Shown here piece by piece: positions 49,640-60,016 of a stretch of DNA of 64,000 nt; within the stretch, counting starts at the first letter, position 1, and each line of letters starts with the position of its first letter. The notes under the pieces were generated by a model, which had not been told where the DNA came from, did not search any database, and saw only the letters and a list, made by a program, of their open reading frames with translations. A program made the position numbers and the translations under genes. Source of the stretch: Gnetum montanum (lineage: Eukaryota; Streptophyta; Gnetopsida; Gnetales; Gnetaceae); contig MNCI01020684.1 of NCBI GenBank assembly GCA_015680685.1, positions 59,648 through 123,647 of the forward strand, written 5' to 3'.

Positions 49640-51115
49640 TAGACAAAGGCATGATGAAGTCTCATACAGTGCTTATAGGTGGAGGATCCTATGGCTCTAA
49701 TGAACTTTCATCATGTTTTAGTGGTCCTAGATGTCGAGGCTACCCTACTACTATCATTTTTGCTACTGAAAGTTTAAAGGAATCTATGAGTGCCTTTATT
49801 TTCTCTCCCTTGTTCTATGGGTTGTATATGGTCTAGGCTACTTCACCTAGATTATCTAGTGTAGGGATATCACATGGGAATGGAACTGAAGGAAACATCT
49901 CCTTCATGTTAACAAACTAGGCTATGAATGTTTTATTTTCAATATTGACCATCTTCACAAGGTTCTGTAACTCATGGTAGTTATTTGTTCTTCTCACCAA
50001 GTTCTCAACAATAGTTCATTGATCAGTGAATCTACTTCTAAGAACATCAAGCTCCATGTTGGTTATCCCCAAAATTTGTTTTGTATCCACCTCATAGAGA
50101 AGGCTAGAGCTAGCAACCTGCTTCTTCAATGCACTTCTTGGTCTCCCTATTGTCAGAATTATCAAGTTTGCATAGCCAAGGTTAGTAAGCTTCATGTACT
50201 TAGTCATATCCTTAATCTACAACTCCTTTAGGTGGATCTCTACTTTATTGTATGTGTTTAGTCCATCAAAGATAGAATCCTATGCATTACCTCTTTACTG
50301 GAATTACTAGATGGCCTTGTTCACCTTTGTCTTGGTTAATTTTATCTCAATTTCATTGATCTCCCTAAGTCATGCAACATGGTCCTTATAGTCATTCTTC
50401 ATTTTCTTAAATTTTTGGACCTCATTTTTCTAGGAAGCTATCTAAATTATAGTACTATAGTGAATGGAATGAACCTTCTCCATCAAGAGATTCCTATTTT
50501 TGGCTGTCAACCTCCTCAAATCCAAGCTTACCTTGGCAAGCTACTCTTGCTACTGGAAAATATATTTGACAAACTAGTCCTTTTGTTGTTCATCATTTCG
50601 TAGGTAATGTTTATATTTGGTAAGGACCAAGTTCTCATTATGAACTTATGATAGGTCCTTGACAACATTATTTTCCATGACCTTTGACATAGACATGTCG
50701 AAGATCATCATCTCCTTTGCATCTTTAGCCTCCTAATATTTCTATTGAAGCTATTGGAAAGCTTCATCTTTTGTTAGCTAAGAGTGGAGAATGGAAAGAT
50801 CTGAGAGATGATCTTATAGTTCTAAAACTTTAGCAACCAACTATTAATTGGTCATGGTGGCCTCCTTAAGTTATGTATTGGTAATTAGCAACTTATCTCT
50901 TATCTCTAGTAGATATGACTAGTTGATTTTGTTATCATATAAGAGATCAAAGATCTCTAGAAGTAGTTACCTGGCTCCCACCAGTCTTTCCAACACTTCT
51001 TTGTATTGGGTAGCACTCATCTAACCACTCCCTGCTCTTATTGACACATGGATATCTGCCATGACAGCTATACCTAGTACAGATGTAGCATGAGCATTGA
51101 GGGCTTTTTTTGCAA
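49640..51115 (-). pseudogene. Element F 3' ORF, C-terminal part, broken
   Basis: Minus-strand reading from about 51115: VAKKALNAHATSVLGIAVMA, YKEVLERLVGAR and LLLEIFDLLYDN, then a coiled-coil half with an open stretch at 50207-50016 (MTKYMKLTNLGYANLIILTI). It aligns with element A from about 28270 to 29080. The N-terminal transposon-protein domain is removed by the deletion that joins it to the protease linker. Confidence 0.6.
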
Positions 51116-51718
51116 CTATATCAACCACTAGGTACTCTCCTATTTTTTGGTTGTTACATATATGCACCTTTGAATATTTGATGTCTCGGCACACTTATTT
51201 TATGCTATGATAGATGTATTCTTCATGGTCGATATCTTTTCTAAGAAATGGTACCCTATGTCACTGTATGCTATGCATGGAACTTGCTTCTTCTCTATCT
51301 TTCTAAATTTATTTTTCTTAGATATTTTCAAGGAAAGGTCTTTGATCCCCATCCTAGCATCAATTTTATTGAGCCAAGCCCTTCCCATGATAATAGAAAA
51401 TTTTCCCTTACAATTATTCACATGGATCACTAGGAAATCTACTTTATAGGGTCACCCACAAATTATGGTTACAATATCCTACACTAATTCCAAGGGAATA
51501 GTGATGGATTAATTTGTAAGCTCCAATTTGATGTTGCATTTCTTATGTGGAGGCAGGTTTCAAGTCTTATACATCTCTTGAGAAATTTCATCTGGTTGTA
51601 AGTTCACTACCCTCATTGCATTTTGTTATTGGAGGTGCAGTGAAATTTCCCCTTGCATAGGACATGCATGTGAAAAGAAAATGGTATTAGAGGGTGTAGG
51701 GTGAGTTGGTGGATACAA
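51116..51718 (-). pseudogene. Element F protease tail and linker, broken
   Basis: Open stretch 51430-51200: IHVNNCKGKFSIIMGRAWLN and KIDARMGIKDLSLKISKKNK, the part just after the protease active site. The active site itself is deleted near 51600. The stretch ends at the ambiguous base 51719. Confidence 0.75.
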
Positions 51719-51719
51719 N
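51719..51719. other. Ambiguous base (N) at a structural break
   Basis: The only N in the window. Left of it is the gag-protease linker of element F; right of it is the middle of the 3' LTR of element G. The outer part of that LTR and the expected piece of F gag are absent. Confidence 0.95.
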
Positions 51720-52214
51720 TGCACGTGCTCGAAGTGGGCATACTAGATGCACTTAATTATGAGAGAAAGGTTGAGAGAGATTTAATTAACTAATAAAGCA
51801 TTTAAATGATGAACAATAAATAACAATAATTAAAATCCTATTTATCCTATTCCATGCACTGTAAGGTTTATCCAACAGTTCGTCTTTATTGCTGTACACT
51901 AACTTGTGCTCAGGTACAATATTTGCTTGAATAAAGATCCATTCACTTTGGAGCTCCTACTACAGGCACATGAAAATTATTCTATCTTTGGAGAGGTAAA
52001 ACTGCGAGAGTTTTTTTAAGGGTCTAGATCTAGAATGAGAAACAAGGGAGGGCTGCCTCTTATTTATAGATTTGGTGTCGCGCTACGATATCGCATATGT
52101 GATATCATAGGCACGATGCGATATCGTGTACGATACATCATGTACTCAATATCGCAGTGAGGACACGATATCGTGTACGCAATATTGCAACCCATGTAAT
52201 ATCGCGTCCCATCA
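51720..52214 (-). repeat. Element G 3' LTR (inner part only)
   Basis: Minus-strand LTR starting TGATGGGACGCG at 52214. It aligns with 57745-58150, and its outer part is cut at the N. U3 (52076-52214) contains four GATATC palindromes and three variants, many within CGATATCG, and the box TCTATAAATAAG at 52059-52070 on the minus strand follows directly. Confidence 0.85.
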
Positions 52215-53227
52215 TACCCCCATGACTGAATAAAAACTCATCCTTGAGTTCCTTACAAAATATTGGGAAGGTATGGGATTATCGAATTGAATGGAACTAA
52301 TGGTGAATGGGACGACATGTGAACGGATCATCATTACAAAACATGACAAAACTAGTGTTCATGAAAACAAGAGTGAACACTTTATACATTTGACATCAAG
52401 CCTCATTTGGTGGCTGAGAAAGAGAGAGAGAGAGAAATAAGTTTTGCTGCTGCCAATGCCAAGATTGCGCCTTTTGTTGTCCATCCATAAGCGCACCATC
52501 AATCTCATTCCTTGCATACCTGCTTCAACGCCGATCCACTCTAAGTGTTCCCTCTAGATCCAATCCATTTTTGTATGATTTCCATTTGCACACACAACAC
52601 AATCTTATATTAGCAAGGGTAAACGAATTTCAATGTAATTGATACCTTACTTCGGTAAAAGTCCATTGGCTAAGTTGTGGTATGGTTGATTGTGGATTTG
52701 GAGATATAGTAATGGTGACTACCAAAGGTGTAGGGGCTAGGAGAAAATTGAAAAAATTGGGTCAGGACCCCCATGACTAAGAGCAAACCTCCGGTAGTGA
52801 TAGAATGGAGGAAGAAAAGGAATAAGAAAGATGGAGAAAAAGAGACAATTGTAACATCGATGAAGTGGATGTCAAGATGGAAATGAACAAAATAAGGTTG
52901 ATTGCAAAAATGTTAAGGGAAAAAATTTAACTGGTTCACCAAATAGGAATGCCAATGGATCCTCCCCAAAGCAGGCTCATGCCCTTAATGCCCTAACAAA
53001 CCCACATTCAAAGAGTCCGTAGGCTCTAGGAATGTCATTTGGAACAAGAGTTAAAGTCTTAACCATAAGAATTTGCCAGAAAGAAAATGATGCATCAACC
53101 AAAATATACACTAATGATACAATTGACAATGAGGTGAATGATGGAAGAAGAATAATGGAAAGAAGAGAATGGAATGGAGTCTCAAGAACAAGGTGGTGTA
53201 CAGCCCCTTATGTATTTAATGATTAAT

Positions 53228-53561
53228 GTGACTCGATAGATCCCATTCCAAATCTAACCTCAAAAAAACCACATCTAGTGACTTCGCATTAATACATTCG
53301 GCTAATCCATCCAATCGAAGTAAAAAGAATGCCTTCACCCAAGAGCCACTACCACTCTCTCCTCCTTTGTTTCGTTGAAATGGTAGTGGCTCTTGGGTGA
53401 AGGCATTCTTGTGACTCTGTAGATCCCATTCCAAGTCTGACCTCAAAAAAACCACATCTAGTGACTTCGCATTAATACATTCGGCTAATCCATCCAATCG
53501 AAGTAAAAATAATGCCTTCACCCAAGAGCCACTACCATTTCGACGAAACAAAGGAGGAGAG
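53228..53561. repeat. 127-bp direct repeat with nested inverted repeats
   Basis: Copies 53228-53354 and 53411-53537 are each 127 bp with five differences. The end of the first copy (53325-53354) forms a perfect 30-bp inverted repeat with 53381-53410, loop 26 bases. A longer 54-bp arm (53357-53410) pairs with 53508-53561 with two mismatches. Confidence 0.95.
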
Positions 53562-54237
53562 AATGGGAAGTGAGAAGGGCCTTAGTTAGAGGGAATATGT
53601 TTAATTTAGTTCCATAACCAATGCTTGTAGCCCAAAAAAATGATTATTTCATCTAAGGGGTGTGCTTTGAATTCTCATTGTCTATCTTTTTTTTTTTTTG
53701 AGTTTTTCATGAGAGCCACACCATGCAAAAACTGCTTATTTTTATTTTTATTCACTTAGCTTCCCAATAATTGGGTAACATCGAAATGGTAAGAAAACTC
53801 AAGAAGAAAACATCGAAGCACCCAAGATAATGGCCAACACAAATGCATCAAGTTCCCTTAAAGTCACATCCTTTCCAATCCTTGAGTCGTTCCTTAGTTT
53901 GAGAAATACCCATTCACCGATTCGTTATAGTTCTTATTATTTTGGAGAAAGGAACTGAAAAGTTCCAAGCCAAGAGAGAGCATTGAATTTTGGATGGATG
54001 GATGAAGTGGACTCATTGCCTATCATATCAAAAGAACCATACCTTAGTAACAACATCATAACTTAAAGGTAAAAACCAAACATTAGCAACCAATAGAAAA
54101 TAGTTCATACCATCATTTAATAGCACTTATTGGGTGACAAACTTAACAAAATGGATAAAACACACACACACACACACAAAGAAATGAAAAAGTATAAATG
54201 ATGTTGTAAAACAAAAATAAGAAAAGTTAAAGAATTT

Positions 54238-54297
54238 GTAAAACAAAAATGTGTAAAACAAAAACGTGTAAAACAAAAATGAGTAAAACAAAAACTT
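54238..54297 (+). repeat. 15-bp tandem repeat, four units
   Basis: GTAAAACAAAAATGT and three near-identical units follow one another. On the minus strand they read as repeated FCFTH/FCFTR, but this is low-complexity sequence in the spacer of element G. Confidence 0.85.
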
Positions 54298-54390
54298 AAA
54301 AGAACTGAGGGCCTCGAATGATTAGCAAAGGTGGCCATCCCCCCATGACTGAATTGAAAGGGAGAGATTTAAAATAATGAGCACCTATTT

Positions 54391-55140
54391 GAATTTCTTA
54401 GAAGTGTCCAACTTCTCCTAATTGATGTTTTCAAGTTAAAGGGTGGAAGTCAGCAACGCTCATACTCCAATGTATCTATTCCTTCGTTATGGGCGTGGGT
54501 TGTTTCCCTAGTTCATTCCATGCATGTTGGTGGGATGCTCTCTTTATTAGCTATCAACCACTGGGTGTTCTCTTGTTTTGTGGTTGCTACATACAAGCAC
54601 CTTTGTATCTGAGTTTCTTGGGCACACTAGTTGCATGCAAGAGATGCTGAGCATTCCTCCATGTCATCACCCTCTGAGTCACTGTATGTGATGCATGGAA
54701 CTTTCTTCTTCTCAATATTTCTATAAATGTTTTCCTTAGATATCTCCAAGGAAAGATTGTGAATTCCTAGGCATGCATCGATGGTGCTGAGCCACGCCCT
54801 TCCCATTATAACTGGGAAGCCCCCTTTGTTACTGTTGACTTAGATCACTAGGAAATTAGCTCAGTATGACCAACCACACACAATTGTAATGATGTCCTCC
54901 ACCAATCCCAAGGGAATGGTGATGGACTAGTGAGCCAACTCTAGCTAAATATTGCTCTTCTTGAGTGGAGGTAGGTTCTAGGCTTTATACATTTCTCGTG
55001 AGATTAAGTTGACTCTAGAACCTAAGTTAAGAAGAGCCTTATGAAGTTCATTCTCAGTGACTTGGAGGTAGATTAAGGAACTTTCAGGATCAGAGAGCTT
55101 CCTGGGAAGGTGGCCTACCTTGATCTAGTCGGTAACGGTA
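54391..55140 (-). pseudogene. Element G protease and linker, broken
   Basis: Minus-strand reading shows ENELHKALLNLGSRVNLISR (about 55053-54994), with the catalytic codon 55026-55028 being AAC (Asn), then SITIPLGLVEDIITIVCGWS and GGFPVIMGRAWLSTIDACLG. It is one of the best preserved protease copies apart from the active-site residue. It ends at the fusion with the spacer. Confidence 0.8.
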
Positions 55141-57445
55141 TGTGTTAACATAACCATATGCGTTGAGCTCTATTGTTGGTTTGAAGGGAGCTTCGAAGCA
55201 TTACTTGTTGGAGGAGTGTACAAAATGAACTACTTGTGGTTGTGAGAGCTTTTTTGGGCTTCTAGTTTTGAAGAAAGGTCTTCTCTGCATGCGGTTATCA
55301 GAACTAGTAGCGGGTTGAAGGTTTACAGCTCTTGTAGCATTACGTTGTTGCGGTTGAGTGGGGAGTTCCCCTTGCATTGTTGGAGCAGGTGGTAGTGGAA
55401 CTACCAGTGTAAGAGTGGCAGATGGATTCTGAGGATGGTACGCATGAGGAGTGTCTCCTGTAGGAGAAGGAGTCCTAAAATACTCTTGAACTTGGTAGTG
55501 ATGTTATGGAGTTGCATGACCCATAGAGTCACTTGGAGAAACTGGCTGCTGCATGTAGTAGCCATACAAATCTGGTTGCCGGTAAGGGTATTTTTTCCTA
55601 GGCGGTGGTATCCCCCATGACTATGGGTGTTGCCACTATTGATGTTACCTGATAGGTTGTGGCAGAGTTCCACTTGGATAATACATTAATGGTTGGTGGA
55701 ACTGTCTCAGGTTACCTTGGGGATAAGGTAACCTTTGGGGTGCTTGCTGTCTGTTAAGTCTTGGGTTGAGTGCATACACCCCAGACTCTTGTAGATGTGA
55801 ACTGATTGGACAACATCCTTTAGGATGTTCATATTGGTAGATCTCACATTCACCATCATTGTCTATATCTTAATCCACAACCTCATCAGTGATAGTTATC
55901 TTTCCCTTACCCTTGTCACGTGCAGGACCTGAATCTCTCCATTTTTTCTTTTCATGGTTACTACTTCGTTCCTCCTTAGGACAGTTTCAATCTTGCTATC
56001 TAAGGAGCTCCATATTTCATCTACCTTAGTTGACACTTCCGTTGTTAGCTTTTGAAGTGGCAAGGTCTTTCTATTCACCAAATCTTTGAGTGGTGACTCA
56101 TCCTCTTCATCGCAGAATCTCACTTCCTTCTTTCTGAGGGAAGGATCGCAGTTATATTCTTCCGTGCTCTCTCTTTTTTGTATCTCCCCTTATTCTTTAG
56201 CTACTTGCTCCAACAATCAATGAATTTGATGGGATCTAAGTTATGATAATCATCCTTGGGCATATGTCCCAAGGGTTCTCCTAGTTTCATGTCTTAGCCC
56301 ATCTACAAGGTGGCGACGTTGATCCCGTTGTGCATAGCCATGGCCTAGGCAACGATGTAGCAATGCATGATATTGGCCCATGGTAGCATCCAAGGGTTCA
56401 TGATTACCCTGTTTCCATCCTTGGATCTATTTATGCAAGTTGGACACTCTGGAGTACATATGATATTTATTGTTGAACAATTCTAGCATTGTACTCCATC
56501 TCCTAATGGTTTCTGGCTCTAAGGACCAGTACCAATTCTCTGCTTCTTTTATGAGTGTCCTAGGAAAAAACTTTAGTTTCTACCACTCATTCTTGATATT
56601 CTGCAAGGCACAGGCATTATGAAATTCCTGTAAGTGATTTTTTGAATCAACGTTGTATCCTCTCTCAAATCAGGGATATTATTCATATCTAGTCGTTTGA
56701 TATGGCTATCTTTCTGATGCCTTGTAGGGATCCTTACAACCTCTGTAATGTCTAACATACTCTAGGTTGCTAGTAGGTGTTCATCGTGATCATCTCTCTC
56801 ATGATGTCTATGATGCCTACATTGTTCCCTACTTTCCCTTATATGCCTTAACTCTCTGGAATGCCCTCATCCTTACTCTCGACTCTCTCGTCAAGGGTTC
56901 TCATCTCACTTACCCTTATCCTCACCGTTGTGCTCATTATGACTACATCTAGATGTGGAAGGAGAGGATGAATGATGTGATGAAGGGGAAGAAGAAGGGG
57001 AACCATCGCCATGACGATGTTTCTTACATTCTCTTCAATGGCTATGGCCCCGATCGTGATGACGATCTGAGTGCTCATTCTTGTCATGTGTTTTTGTTCC
57101 CTTAGTGAACACTTGTTGTTCAGGGGTATCAGAACCAGGGTTATGAATCGTGGAACATAAGTTTTGATACCACACCTCCTCACAATTGTTAGGAGGGGGA
57201 ACATCATTCGATAGTGAACCTGTTATAACTGGTTCACCATCTCCAATTTCTCTTAGGACATGCAGGACCCCTTTGCCCTTCAACAACGTATGGTGACACT
57301 CCTACCGCAAGTCTTGTTGATGTTGCGCTTCTGTGGGATGGTAATCCCTTGTGTCGAAATCACCTACAACGTATTCAGCATATAGCTATATCATGCCTAT
57401 TTGTGCAAGAGCACGAAGGATCATGTTAAGGACTACATGATCCAA
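55141..57445 (-). pseudogene. Element G gag, broken
   Basis: Gag runs from about 57440 to the tail near 55200. The knuckle near 55865-55827 reads CEIYQYEHPKGCC, with the second Cys replaced by Tyr and the short CX2CX3HX4C spacing. The tail is Pro/Gln/Tyr-rich (ALNPRLNRQQAPQRLPYPQG, then YGYYMQQPVSPSDSMGHATP). In-frame stops are fewer than in A or B. The start of gag is next to the rearranged segment. Confidence 0.78.
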
Positions 57446-57641
57446 GGGTAACACTATGTGAAATTCAACAGTATCTCACCAATGCTATGGTGATACTATG
57501 CAAATCAGTACACGATCTCAACTAACTTTAACTAACTAATTCTTAAAGGGTAACATGATGCTATGGTGTAATGCTATGGTGATACTGTAGCATGGTCAAC
57601 TAACTACACGATCTCAACTAACTTTAACTAACTAATTCTTA
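57445..57641. repeat. ~100-bp tandem duplication at the gag/LTR junction of G
   Basis: An imperfect direct duplication. A 37-bp block starting TACACGATCTCAACTAAC is identical at 57509-57545 and 57605-57641, and AATGCTATGGTGATACT is identical at 57481-57497 and 57570-57586. It replaces the PBS and the end of the 5' LTR. Confidence 0.85.
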
Positions 57642-58150
57642 ATTAACCTAGCATCAGTATCCATTCCCACTTTCCATTCACACCCTGAGCCAATGCAACC
57701 TTCTGGGATTACCAAATGCTAGTCATTGCTGGGATTACCAAGCATAACGCACTTGCTCAAAGCAGTCGTACTAGATGCACTTAACTATGAAAGAAGGATT
57801 GAGAGAGATTTAATTAACTAATAAATCATTTAAATGATGAACAATAAATAACAATAATTAAAATCCTATTTAGCCTATTTCATGCACTATAAGGTTTATC
57901 CAACAGTTCGTCTTTATTGCCGTACACAAACTTATGCTCAGGTACAATATTTGCTCGAATAAAGATCCGTTCACTTTGGAGCTCCTACTGTAGGCACATG
58001 GAAATTATTCCATCTCTGGAGAGGTAAAACTACTAGAGTTTTGCTAAGGGTCTAGATCTAGAATGAGAAACAAGGGAGGGCTGCCTCTTATTTATATATT
58101 TGGTGGCACGCTGCGATATTGCGGTGAGGACGCGATATCATATCCCATCA
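57605..58150 (-). repeat. Element G 5' LTR (inner end missing)
   Basis: Minus-strand LTR starting TGATGGGATATG at 58150. It matches 51720-52214, with a shorter GATATC array (about 50 bp) before the TATA-like TATAAATAAG. The PBS-proximal end is lost in the tandem duplication. Confidence 0.85.
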
Positions 58151-58965
58151 CCACCTAATCAATTATCCTTGGAATCTGATAGGCTCTCATTTCTAAAATT
58201 TTTCCTTGGGCATAAACACCAAGAGTTTCTCTAGTTTTCTTTTAGAGCCCATCTACTATGTGGCAAAGCTATTCAATTTGAGAAAACCTATGGCCTAGAT
58301 ATCAATGTAAGAGACAATGATACTTTTCCAAGGTTGTATCTAAGGACTTATGATTGTCTTATTTCCATCCTTGGATTTTTTTTCTTAGGTTGGACATTCT
58401 AGAGTATGTTTGTTACTTCTCATTAAATAACTCTAATATTGTACTCATTTGCAAATCGATTCTAGCTTCAAAGATCGATACCAACTTTTAGATTCTTTAA
58501 TGAGTGTCCTTGGGAATAGTTTGAGATTTTGCCACTCATTTTCAATTTTTTGTAAGACACAGGAATTTTGGAAGGCCTATAAATGATGCTATGAATCAAC
58601 ATTGTATCATCCTTTAAATTTATGGATATTGTTCATGTTAAGCCATTTAATTATACTATTCCTTTGATGCCTGGTAACAATTTGAACTACTTCTAAAATA
58701 TTGAGCATGTTTCTTATAGCCAACAATGATTCATCATAGTCATTACATTCATGGTGGCCCCTATCATGGCCATGTCTCCTATGATGTAACCTACTATGCC
58801 TTTGTTCATGATGATATTCCTCTTCCTCTTGTTGATGATGATGCTTTTTTTTCCCATTACCACGATGGAATTTCTATTCATCTTCATCTTGGTTCTAATC
58901 ATTCCTTCTTTGGTCCAACCATGGTTCCTCCTATTAGATTTTGATGATGAAGAGGATTATGAAGG
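58151..58965 (-). pseudogene. Element F gag fragment, broken
   Basis: It resumes at the right side of element G and aligns with element B gag from about 11120 leftward in the same order (the NPLD.....SDR region and LLAIRN-like text near 58710). It ends near 58965 at a junction with the middle of the 5' LTR, so the gag start, PBS and LTR end are deleted. Confidence 0.65.
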
Positions 58966-59538
58966 TGGATTAACTAGCCTAACATTGAATCTCAAGTTCC
59001 AATTTTTGTACACATCCTAACATATATTAACTTTGATGGGTTACCAAGTATATACTACTAGGCATACTAAGTATCCACTACTAGGATTACCAAGTGTTGA
59101 TGTATTATGCTCAAAGTGATCATGCTCACATTGCTTATGAACTATAATATTAATTACTTAGTAATTGAAGAGTAAATTGCATATAAAGTAGACTGTAGGA
59201 AAGTAAAGTTATTCTAGTCCAAGTGCTATAATGGATAGAAGAAATCTCAATTTTATTTCCATTCATATAGATGTGTCCAGGTACAAATGCACTCAAATAA
59301 AATACTATACAATTACTTGAATCTAAATTATAGGTACTTAGAGAGAAAATATTCTAACTTTTATAGGAAGAAACTACAAGAGTTTGGCTAGGCTATGACC
59401 AATAGATGCCATAAATGTGAGGGGCATGTACATTTATATAGGCAATGCCTACATCAATATTGATGTACTTGCATCAACGCATCCTAGGATACATCAACAG
59501 GCATGTGTTCATGTAGGCTTTTTATTGATGCATCATCA
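58966..59538 (-). repeat. Element F 5' LTR (inner end missing)
   Basis: Minus-strand LTR starting TGATGATGCATC at 59538. It aligns with 48570-49422. The PBS-side end is removed by a deletion into gag. Confidence 0.85.
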
Positions 59539-59543
59539 ATATT
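59539..59543 (+). other. Right target-site duplication of element F (ATATT)
   Basis: Identical to 48565-48569; a 5-bp duplication flanking the nested F/G block. Confidence 0.88.
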
Positions 59544-60016
59544 CAAGGCTTAATGAAATAATCAAGCTATGCTTTATTCATCATGAAAATACTTGAATCC
59601 ACATTAATTAAATAGTTTTTGGCTATGAAAACATAGTAGCACTTTAACAGAGTCTAATTACATAGTAAAGTGATGATATAAAATATACCAAAATAATAAT
59701 AATAATAAATTACACCCTTATCCAAGGGAGAAGAAGAAGTTATTTACCCAAAATATGTAAATTAATAATTCAAAAAATGAATGATAATTTTGTGCTTTCT
59801 TCATTAGGTATTTATAGTTTTAGAATTTGTAATAGAAGAGGTGTGGTAGCATACTAGATGAGGTGTCATACTAGGTTCAACAACACACTAGGTGATGCAT
59901 CACATCAAGTATACATCACTAATGATGTGCCACCATACTCTAAAATAAGCCTATAGTCAAAGAGGTTAATGCATCCATGATTTTATAGAGATTCTAAATT
60001 ATGATTAAATGCCTCA
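59539..60016 (-). repeat. LTR of a different family (host of element F)
   Basis: On the minus strand it starts TGAGGCATTTAATC at 60016, preceded by the purine-rich CATGGGAAAATGG (60017-60029), and has a CTATAAATACC box (59807-59817). U3 holds repeated 'actaggtgatgcatca' motifs. Element F lies at its left side, so only part of the LTR is seen. The internal region to the right (60030 onward) is not recognisable. Confidence 0.45.

Larger units (their letters stand above)
52215..54390 (-). other. Element G spacer with nested repeats
   Basis: Noncoding region between the LTR and the protease linker, starting with the PPT CATGGGGGTA (52215-52224, minus strand). It corresponds to the post-integrase spacer of A and B. 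It includes the duplicated, hairpin-forming module 53228-53561, a (CA)n run (54160-54178) and four 15-bp repeats (54238-54297). The 111-codon minus-strand ORF at 53216-53551 is a by-product of the duplication. Confidence 0.6.
51720..58150 (-). mobile_element. Element G: Athila-like derivative lacking RT, IN and 3' ORF
   Basis: Minus-strand element inside F. It keeps both LTRs (partly), gag, protease and the post-integrase spacer. The protease linker is fused to that spacer near 54390, so RT, RNase H and integrase are gone. The 3' ORF is also absent. Its PBS side is destroyed by a local rearrangement (57445-57641). The base sequence looks less decayed than B or A, and CpG-containing motifs survive in its LTR. 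Confidence 0.82.
48570..59538 (-). mobile_element. Element F: Athila-like element lacking RT-IN, interrupted by G
   Basis: Minus-strand element flanked by a perfect ATATT duplication. The pieces are 5' LTR 58966-59538, gag 58151-58965, protease and linker 51115-51718, 3' ORF 49640-51115 and 3' LTR 48570-49422. RT, RNase H and integrase are missing: the protease linker joins the 3' ORF near 51115. Element G interrupts it. Part of gag is also missing where the ambiguous base at 51719 lies. Confidence 0.85.

Noticed and set aside
53216-53551. 111-codon open frame on the minus strand with an internal repeat (GSGSWVKA...LRLDGLAECINAKS)
   Set aside because: It is produced by the 127-bp direct duplication in noncoding spacer. 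The homologous single-copy spacer in A and B has no such frame.
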